Source: Undibacterium sp. KW1
Lineage (GTDB): Bacteria > Pseudomonadota > Gammaproteobacteria > Burkholderiales > Burkholderiaceae_D
Length of the DNA: 64,000 nucleotides
Direction: 5' to 3'
NCBI RefSeq assembly: GCF_009937955.1
Contig: NZ_AP018439.1
Span: 248,001-312,000, forward strand
The stretch's first letter is position 1, and the number at the start of each line of letters is the position of its first letter. The position numbers and the translations under genes were made by a program. Below are positions 58,643 to 64,000 of the stretch, in pieces. The notes under the pieces were generated by a model that searched no databases, was not told the origin of the DNA, and worked only from the letters and a program-made list of their open reading frames with translations.

Positions 58643-59007
58643 CAGGCTGGCCTTTTCAAAAACATCGTCAATGACACACAAGCATGTGCATTGCAGCATT
58701 TTTCATGCCAAGGCTGATACTAGTGATTTTGGCCTTGCTCGCAACTAATCAGGGAAAGAAATTGCTTGTGATACCAGTGCGGATACCTGCATGCACCAAA
58801 ATGTAAGCAAATATTTCTGCATGGCATGAGTTTGCACGCAGAGAGTGCCAAATCAGAATCGGTGATAATTATTCCATTTTAAGGAATAATGAATTCAATA
58901 TTATGATTATTCTTTGCTTTGATGAACTGAATTAAAGTGCCTGTCATTCGCCGCACATGAGCAAGGCGAATCTCAAATCCGCTTTCAACCATTTAAAGGA
59001 GCACGCC
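58643..59007. other. 365-bp AT-rich divergent region between amtB and the YHS gene
   Basis: No gene is visible. ATTATTCC...GGAATAAT (58868-58890) is a perfect 8-bp inverted repeat with a 7-base centre. TGCACCAAAATGTAAGCA at 58792-58809 resembles half of an NtrC site. No sigma-54 promoter with correct spacing was found. Confidence 0.4.
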
Positions 59008-59511
59008 ATGTCACTCACATCCATATCACGCACTTCCAGCAGCCTGGTCAGCAAAATCAAATTCATCTTCTTGTCAGCATTAGCCGCATTATCTCTGGCA
59101 GCAGTACCTGGCATCAGCGCCGCTGATACGGTCGCCAATAGCGTCATAGGTGCACGTGGCTACGATCTCACGACTTTTTTCACCAGTGAAAAACCTGCCC
59201 ATGGCACCGGTCACCATATGGCGACCGTGGATGGTGTTGATTACCTGTTCACCAGTGAAGAAAACAAAAAGACTTTCCTGGCGAATCCTGAAAAATATTT
59301 GCCAGCCTTTGGTGGCTACTGCGCATATGGCGCTTCCATAGGCAAGAAATTTGTTGCCGACCCGGATGTGTATGACATCGTCGATAACAAACTCTACTTC
59401 AATCTTGATACCAAGATCCGCGCGATCTGGGCAAAGGACATTGCAGGCAATATCGATCTTGCAAAAACCAACTGGAAAACCATCGCCAGCAAAAAACCAT
59501 CTGAACTCTGA
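59008..59511 (+). CDS. Secreted YHS-domain protein
   Basis: A 167-residue protein with a signal peptide (IFLSALAALSLAAVPGISAAD) and a YHS domain: ARGYDLTTFF, GVDYLFTSEENKKTFLANPEKYLPAFGGYCAYG. Residues PEKY-PAFGGYCAYG are the signature of the periplasmic YHS group, often thought to bind metal through the cysteine and neighbours. Function unknown. AAAGGAG before the ATG at 59008 sets the start. Confidence 0.8.
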   Translation: MSLTSISRTSSSLVSKIKFIFLSALAALSLAAVPGISAADTVANSVIGARGYDLTTFFTSEKPAHGTGHHMATVDGVDYLFTSEENKKTFLANPEKYLPAFGGYCAYGASIGKKFVADPDVYDIVDNKLYFNLDTKIRAIWAKDIAGNIDLAKTNWKTIASKKPSEL

Positions 59512-59526
59512 TTGCTTGTACATATA

Positions 59527-59568
59527 AAAACGCCGCTTTGCCCAAAGGCGAAAGCGGCGTTTTGTTTT
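59527..59568. terminator. Strong bidirectional terminator
   Basis: AAAACGCCGCTTTGCC pairs with GGCGAAAGCGGCGTTTT with small internal bulges, flanked by A and T runs (TTTTGTTTT on plus, TTTT and ATATG on minus). It lies between the convergent YHS and nitronate monooxygenase genes. Confidence 0.9.
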
Positions 59569-59580
59569 CAGCTTGTCAGA

Positions 59581-60825
59581 TCAGACCGGCAAGGCAATCT
59601 GGTGATCTACACTGAATTGATAATCGCGGAACACATGTTCAGCACTCAGCAATTCATAAGTACCATCCGGCAGCTTGCGGGTCGTGTCTTTCAGGCGGTA
59701 AGTCATTTGCCCACAAGTCCAGCAATTAAAGTTGCGCATATGGGTGCACAGGCAAGTCTTGTCCATGACAGAGACTTTCTTGGCATCAGGGTGGGCTGCC
59801 ACTTCGCGGTTATACGAAGTGATGTAAGCGCAGTTACCATTGCCATCAAGCAGGTAACCATAGGATTCGCAACCAGGGCGTATGCCATCGCCTATGGCAG
59901 GCGTGTTCTTTAGCATGCGCATGGGGTAACCGGTAGGCGAGATATTATTGACTTCGATATCGCCTTCACTGGCCTTGAAGTATTCCTGCTTGACGTTGTC
60001 TGGAAGGCCGCATTCATGAGTAACCGTAAAGCGGGTTGCTACCTGCACCCCGGCAGCGCCGTTTTCCAAAAAGGATACGGCATCGCTGCCTGTGAAAATA
60101 CCACCGGCGGCTATCAGCGGGATATCGAGGTTTTCTGCCTTCAGATACTGGACGATCTCAGTGATGATGGTTTGCAGGTCATATTCTGCCCAGTCCATAC
60201 CAAAACCCAGATGGCCGCCAGCCAGTGGGCCTTCGACAATGACGTAATCCGGCAGGCGGTTCAGCCGGGAATTTTTGCGCAGGAATAATTGCAGCGCACG
60301 TACCGAAGAAACGATGATGCCCAGCTTGGCATCGCGGAAGCGCGGGTGATCGGCGATCAGGCCAAACGAGCCCAGGTGCAGACCAGCACTCATGGTAATG
60401 CCATCAATACCGGCATCGAGTGAAGACTCCAGGCGCACTTTCAGGGTTTCGCGTGGACCGTTCATGGTCAGCTTTTCCATACAATTGACAAAGATCATGC
60501 CCGAGCCCTGCTTGGCTTCCATGGTCTTGCCCACGTGCATACGGGTGGCTTCTGCCAGTTGATCAAGGTTGAACTTGATGTCAGTCTTGTCGGAATTGTT
60601 GATATTGTATTTGTAGAATTTGGTCTTTTCCTTGACAAAGCTGGTGTCAAAACGACGGTCAGAGACATCCTGCACCATGGCATCAGAGATATGGCCTATA
60701 CCGCCCAGACGTGCAGCAACCAGGGCCAGTTCAGCAGTGGAAATATCGACGCCCATGCCACCGATCATGATAGGAACCAGCTCATCTTTGCCCAGCTTCA
60801 GGCGGAAATCATCTACACGTTTCAT
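59581..60825 (-). CDS. Nitronate monooxygenase-family protein with C-terminal Cys cluster
   Basis: A 414-residue FMN enzyme of the 2-nitropropane dioxygenase/NMO family. The barrel shows PIMIGGMGVDISTAELALVAARLGG, DGITMSAGLHLG, VIVEGPLAGGHLG with the catalytic histidine region, and IPLIAAGGIFTGSDAVSFLENGAAGVQVATRF. Beyond the barrel is a ~110-residue C-terminal extension with several cysteines (CESYGYLL, GNCAYI, CLCTHMRNFNCWTCG), which could bind zinc or an Fe-S cluster. The substrate is unknown; NMO members oxidise nitronates or act as enoyl reductases. Confidence 0.82.
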   Translation of the reverse strand: MKRVDDFRLKLGKDELVPIMIGGMGVDISTAELALVAARLGGIGHISDAMVQDVSDRRFDTSFVKEKTKFYKYNINNSDKTDIKFNLDQLAEATRMHVGKTMEAKQGSGMIFVNCMEKLTMNGPRETLKVRLESSLDAGIDGITMSAGLHLGSFGLIADHPRFRDAKLGIIVSSVRALQLFLRKNSRLNRLPDYVIVEGPLAGGHLGFGMDWAEYDLQTIITEIVQYLKAENLDIPLIAAGGIFTGSDAVSFLENGAAGVQVATRFTVTHECGLPDNVKQEYFKASEGDIEVNNISPTGYPMRMLKNTPAIGDGIRPGCESYGYLLDGNGNCAYITSYNREVAAHPDAKKVSVMDKTCLCTHMRNFNCWTCGQMTYRLKDTTRKLPDGTYELLSAEHVFRDYQFSVDHQIALPV

Positions 60826-61051
60826 TGTTATCCTTGATACATTTTGCTCAAAAGTAAATCACGCGACGCTATATTCAGTACTCTCTCAATACCCTTAGTA
60901 CTCTTACTCTACAGATACATATTGCATACTTCTTGTTATTTCTTGTTGATTCCGGGCTGCAAACCGGCAGACGAACGAGATTGTAAGCCAGGGCTAGCCG
61001 CTATAGCTAAGATTATATTCTGTAAGGGAGGCAAATACCCAGGCGCAGGCT

Positions 61052-62047
61052 TTATCTCTTGCTATTTGACCAACGTAATTTGGCCCAGGCAGCCTGTTGA
61101 CTTGCATTCAGGAAAGTCCAGGCAACCAGACGGCTCTCTTTATTGCCCTGGCTCATGATAATGGTTTTTTCATCAAGCACCTTGACCTGCTTCAATGCCG
61201 CATGGATTGCAGGCAAATTGGCAGATTTTGATACCAGGGTAGAAAACCACAAGATTTTTGTGGGTATTGCCGCGCTTTCCACTATCATTTTCTTGATAAA
61301 CGCCAGTTCCCCGCCTTCGCACCAGAGTTCTGCAGCCTGGCCACCAAAGTTCAACACGGGTACCGCCTGCTCTGCCTGGCCAGTTTGCTTCAGGTTTTCC
61401 CACTTGCGCTGGCTGCCAGCCCTTGCTTCTTCAGCAGAGGCGTGAAAAGGCGGGTTGCACAGGCTCACATCAAACCATTCATCATCGCCAACAATGCCAT
61501 GGAACAGGGATAGCGCATTGGCCTGATGACGTAATTGTATCTGCTGGCCCAGGCCGGGATTGTGTTCAAGTATGGCCTGGGCATTAGCCAGCGAGGCCGG
61601 ACTGATGTCGCTGGCACAGAATGACCAGCCATATTCGCTGGCACCAAGCAGGGGATAAATGCAACTGGCACCCGTACCAAGATCAAGGGCCAGTACCTGT
61701 TTGCCTTTGGGCACACGGCCCTGATTGCAGTCAGCCAGTAAATCAGCCAGATAATGCAGGTAGTCTGCCCGGCCCGGCACTGGAGGGCAAAGATACTCAG
61801 AGGGGATATCCCAGCCACGCACGCCATAGCTGCTGTGCAGAAGAGCCTTGTTGAGCAGTTTGACTGCCAGCGGGTCGGCAAAATTGATGCTGGTTTCGCC
61901 TGTTGGGGTACTGAGCAATACAGATTCCAGCGCGGGTTCTTCCTTGATCAGGGCAGCAAAATCATAGCGTCCCTGATGGCGGTTGCGTGCATGCAGTAAC
62001 GAGCTGCCAGCGCGGTTTCTTGCATCCTTCTTGTTCTTGTTGCTCAT
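61052..62047 (-). CDS. rlmF: 23S rRNA (adenine-1618 N6)-methyltransferase
   Basis: A 331-residue SAM-dependent methyltransferase of the RlmF (YbiN) family that methylates A1618 of 23S rRNA. Seen: NRHQGRYDFAALIKEEPAL near the start, ALLHSSYGVRGWDIPSEYLCPPVPGRADYLHYLADLL, the SAM loop VLALDLGTGASCIYPLLGA, and the catalytic NPPF in DVSLCNPPFHAS. A basic N-terminal tail (NKNKKDARNR) probably helps bind RNA. Monocistronic. 225 bp separate it from the NMO gene, with nothing recognisable inside. Confidence 0.93.
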   Translation of the reverse strand: MSNKNKKDARNRAGSSLLHARNRHQGRYDFAALIKEEPALESVLLSTPTGETSINFADPLAVKLLNKALLHSSYGVRGWDIPSEYLCPPVPGRADYLHYLADLLADCNQGRVPKGKQVLALDLGTGASCIYPLLGASEYGWSFCASDISPASLANAQAILEHNPGLGQQIQLRHQANALSLFHGIVGDDEWFDVSLCNPPFHASAEEARAGSQRKWENLKQTGQAEQAVPVLNFGGQAAELWCEGGELAFIKKMIVESAAIPTKILWFSTLVSKSANLPAIHAALKQVKVLDEKTIIMSQGNKESRLVAWTFLNASQQAAWAKLRWSNSKR

Positions 62048-62297
62048 CTGGCCTGATCCATCATCCTTGATGCCTGCTCATCTGCAGGCGAATCCCGCAT
62101 TGTCCCACGAAGGCCCACAGCCTGCTGACCGAAAAAATTCAGGTCGCAGGCGGTTTTCGGCAATGCTGCTCATACTTTGTTCATACTTAAGTAGGGGGCT
62201 TGTTCACCTGACAAAGGATGTAAAATTCAGTAAGTGTTTTATTCGTTTTGAAACACCGTTGCTAAAATTTGGCGGCTCTAATTGAAAGGTATAAGAA

Positions 62298-62873
62298 ATG
62301 AAGAAAATCGCTATCGCTGGCAGTATTGCTACTGCTGCCATCCTGTCAGCCTGCTCGACTGCGCCTGTTAAACACACAGCTGACCCAGTTGCACCTGCTG
62401 CCCAGGTCGTTAGCGTGCCAGCCAACCTCAAAGCACCTGCAGGTGAAGTACTGGCCTTCCAGATGGCAGCTACCGGCGTGCAGATTTATGATTGCCGCGC
62501 CAATAAATCCGGCCCTAAAAAGTTTGAATGGGTATTCCGCGCGCCAGAAGCTGAGCTATATGCCAGCCATGACCCTAGCAGCCCCAAACTGGGCAAGCAT
62601 TATGAAGGCCCAACCTGGGAAGCCGCAGATGGCAGCAAAGTAATCGCTGAAGTAGTCGCCAAGAGCGACAGCGTCGATACCAATGCCATCCCATGGCTGT
62701 TGCTGAAAGCCAAGTCAAGTTCGGCGAATGGCACCTTTTCCAAAGTGACCAGCATACAGCGCGTGGTCACTGTTGGTGGCAAGGCACCTTTGACAGGTTG
62801 CTCGGATTTCCAGATAGGTGCAGAAAAACGCACACCTTATAAAGCCACCTATTATTTCTTCAAGGCAAATTAA
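62298..62873 (+). CDS. DUF3455 lipoprotein
   Basis: A 191-residue lipoprotein with lipobox LSAC (cysteine near residue 19) and a DUF3455 domain: LAFQMAATGVQIYDCRANK, FEWVFRAPEAELYAS, HYEGPTWEAADGSKVIAEVVAK, IPWLLLKAKSSSANGTFSKVTSIQRVVTVGG. The domain is widespread in secreted proteins of bacteria and fungi without known activity. AAAGGT is upstream of the ATG. The 250-bp gap before it shows no gene. Confidence 0.85.
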   Translation: MKKIAIAGSIATAAILSACSTAPVKHTADPVAPAAQVVSVPANLKAPAGEVLAFQMAATGVQIYDCRANKSGPKKFEWVFRAPEAELYASHDPSSPKLGKHYEGPTWEAADGSKVIAEVVAKSDSVDTNAIPWLLLKAKSSSANGTFSKVTSIQRVVTVGGKAPLTGCSDFQIGAEKRTPYKATYYFFKAN

Positions 62874-62965
62874 TTGCCACTTTGTTGTTTCTAATTGCTT
62901 CAGAGTAAGCAATTGATTTCCATATGGGTTCATAATAGGCTTCCCCATCATGAACCTCTATTGCG

Positions 62966-63424
62966 ATGATACTGGACGGTTTTGATCTTGCCATTTTGCG
63001 CTATCTGCAAAAGAAAAGCCGCCATTCAGCCGAGCTGATAGGGGCAGATATAGGCCTGTCTGCCACTGCCGTGCAGCGCCGCATACGCAAGCTCAGGGAT
63101 GAAGGCGTCATTCGTGCAGAGGTGGCGATAGTCAGCCCTCAGGCGGTTGGCTACCCTCTGACTGTCATGGTTGAGGTCGCTTTCAAAAAAGGCCTGGGCG
63201 ATGTCATCGACAGCTTCAAGCAAGACATGCAGGCCCTGACCGAAGTACAGCAATGCTTTTACCTCGCAGGTGATTTTGACTTCATGCTCATCGTGCAAAC
63301 CACGGACATGGCCGCCTATGAACGTTTCACCCGTGCCGTGCTGTTCGTCAATGAGAACGTCCTCAAATTCCGCACCACCGTGATCATGGATACCGTCAAG
63401 CAAAGTTACTGCCTGCCGATTTAA
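62966..63424 (+). CDS. Lrp/AsnC-family regulator
   Basis: A 152-residue regulator. N-terminal helix-turn-helix: [22 protein letters not shown] and [21 protein letters not shown] (residues 1-50). C-terminal RAM domain: [59 protein letters not shown]. Such proteins respond to amino acids. Its stop overlaps that of the convergent carboxymuconolactone decarboxylase-like gene by four bases. The targets are unknown. Confidence 0.9.
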   Translation: MILDGFDLAILRYLQKKSRHSAELIGADIGLSATAVQRRIRKLRDEGVIRAEVAIVSPQAVGYPLTVMVEVAFKKGLGDVIDSFKQDMQALTEVQQCFYLAGDFDFMLIVQTTDMAAYERFTRAVLFVNENVLKFRTTVIMDTVKQSYCLPI

Positions 63425-63825
63425 GATTCTGCATCCAGCGCAGCAAATACTTCTTTCGCCGCAAACAAGCCATTCAGCGCCGCAGGAAAACCGGCATATA
63501 CCGCCATCTGCATGATCACTTCTGTCACTTCTTCGCGCGTGCAACCCACATTCAGGGCTGCCTGTATATGCACCTTGAGCTGAGGTATCGCATTCCCAAG
63601 CGCCGTCAATGCTGCAACCACGGCGATTTCGCGTGACTTCAAATCCAGTTGCGGGCGTGAGTAAATATCCCCGAAAGGGAATTCAATCAGATAGCGTGCA
63701 AAGTCGGGGGCAATATCTGCCAGCGCGGCGATGACTTTTTCTCCTGCGTCGCCATCGATTTCCCTGAGCTTTTCCCAACCGCGCTGATAGCGTTCATTGA
63801 CGGATATATTGCTGTTTTGATGCAT
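63421..63825 (-). CDS. Carboxymuconolactone decarboxylase-family protein
   Basis: A 134-residue alpha-helical protein of the CMD/AhpD-like fold. Seen: [78 protein letters not shown] (in parts: [16 protein letters not shown] and [14 protein letters not shown]). It has a single Cys in VGCTREE, not the CxxC of AhpD peroxidases, so it is closer to PcaC-type proteins. It starts two bases after the MerR stop on the same strand, so the MerR product may regulate it and respond to aromatic or stress signals. Confidence 0.85.
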   Translation of the reverse strand: MHQNSNISVNERYQRGWEKLREIDGDAGEKVIAALADIAPDFARYLIEFPFGDIYSRPQLDLKSREIAVVAALTALGNAIPQLKVHIQAALNVGCTREEVTEVIMQMAVYAGFPAALNGLFAAKEVFAALDAES

Positions 63826-63827
63826 GA

Positions 63828-64000
63828 TCAGACTTTCTTTTTCCGGCCAGCCTTATCAACTATCATTTTTTGATAAATCCGGATCTTGTCATCCAGGGCG
63901 CTGGCATTGGCTGCAAGCTCAGACATGGTGGTGGCCAGGCGCTGACGATGGAGCTCAAGCATAGTCAACCGCTGTTGCAGACTCATTTCACCATCTGCCC
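63828..64000 (-). CDS. MerR-family regulator, 5' part beyond the window
   Basis: The last 57 codons are open from the right edge to TGA at 63828-63830, reading [20 protein letters not shown], then [20 protein letters not shown], then [16 protein letters not shown]. The pattern of a leucine-rich helix with HR and the KI-x-x-Y ending is typical of the dimerisation helix of MerR regulators. The DNA-binding part lies outside the window. Two bases from the start of the carboxymuconolactone decarboxylase gene. Confidence 0.7.
   Translation of the reverse strand, partial: ADGEMSLQQRLTMLELHRQRLATTMSELAANASALDDKIRIYQKMIVDKAGRKKKV

Noticed and set aside
58780..58860. Possible NtrC site and sigma-54 promoter before amtB
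   Set aside because: TGCACCAAAATG resembles a half-site, and a GGCAC...TGC string exists on the minus strand, but the GG-to-GC spacing is wrong (8 or 12 instead of 10).

Overview
The window reads as chromosome of a betaproteobacterium of the Burkholderiales, most likely an Oxalobacteraceae member such as Undibacterium. This is inferred from moderate GC, dense bidirectional operons and family content, not from a marker gene. No rRNA, tRNA or CRISPR array was recognised. Two insertion sequences are present (IS5-type at 27.0-27.9 kb, IS630-type at 52.4-53.4 kb). Both appear to make their transposase by -1 slippage on a run of eight A. The SH3 gene at the left edge and the MerR gene at the right edge are cut by the window.

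0-10.3 kb: general functions. These are a periplasmic SH3 protein, an orphan ABC ATPase, a cupin, a LysR regulator divergent from a SnoaL-like protein and a polysaccharide deacetylase, a three-gene envelope operon, O-acetylhomoserine sulfhydrylase (metY) and an orphan Cache-PAS histidine kinase.

10.4-14.8 kb: a sulfur locus. A rhodanese, an EpsC-type serine acetyltransferase, a family 2A encapsulin shell protein and its cysteine desulfurase cargo with a long disordered N-terminal loading domain lie in a row. The serine acetyltransferase opens cysteine synthesis, the desulfurase takes sulfur from cysteine inside the shell, and the rhodanese can carry sulfane sulfur.

14.8-19.4 kb: a TetR regulator divergent from a hydrolase and a DHA2-type exporter, with a good promoter and candidate operator between them, then a CmcJ/NvfI oxidoreductase plus a DsbA-fold isomerase.

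19.5-28.9 kb: a bidirectional NAD/ADP-ribose island. Leftward: microbial PARG, KptA RNA 2'-phosphotransferase, a protein-tyrosine-phosphatase-like enzyme, NADAR and DUF4291. Rightward: nicotinamidase-like hydrolase, pncB, nadE and nadM-Nudix, with an IS in the nadE-nadM spacer. One arm makes NAD; the other consumes it or processes ADP-ribose products. The shared 447-bp promoter region holds several palindromes, one lying over a near-consensus promoter.

29-32.7 kb: a QseBC-like two-component operon with cytochrome b561 and a PepSY-like protein. It sits between nadM and a decayed second copy of the nadM 3' end.

32.8-50.8 kb: a pectin/galacturonate locus. It holds an outer-membrane receptor, rhamnogalacturonan acetylesterase, a polygalacturonase-pectinesterase fusion, a second polygalacturonase and an ExuT-like importer. 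The oxidative route is complete: uronate dehydrogenase, lactonase, galactarate dehydratase, 5-dehydro-4-deoxyglucarate dehydratase and 2-oxoglutarate semialdehyde dehydrogenase. Two FCD-type GntR regulators have plausible operators.

50.9-64 kb: mixed functions. These are a beta-propeller protein, IS630, a small membrane protein, DUF2804, a J-like domain fused to an S1C protease, an ammonium transporter with an overlapping small gene, a YHS protein, nitronate monooxygenase, rlmF, a DUF3455 lipoprotein, an Lrp regulator and a MerR-carboxymuconolactone decarboxylase pair.
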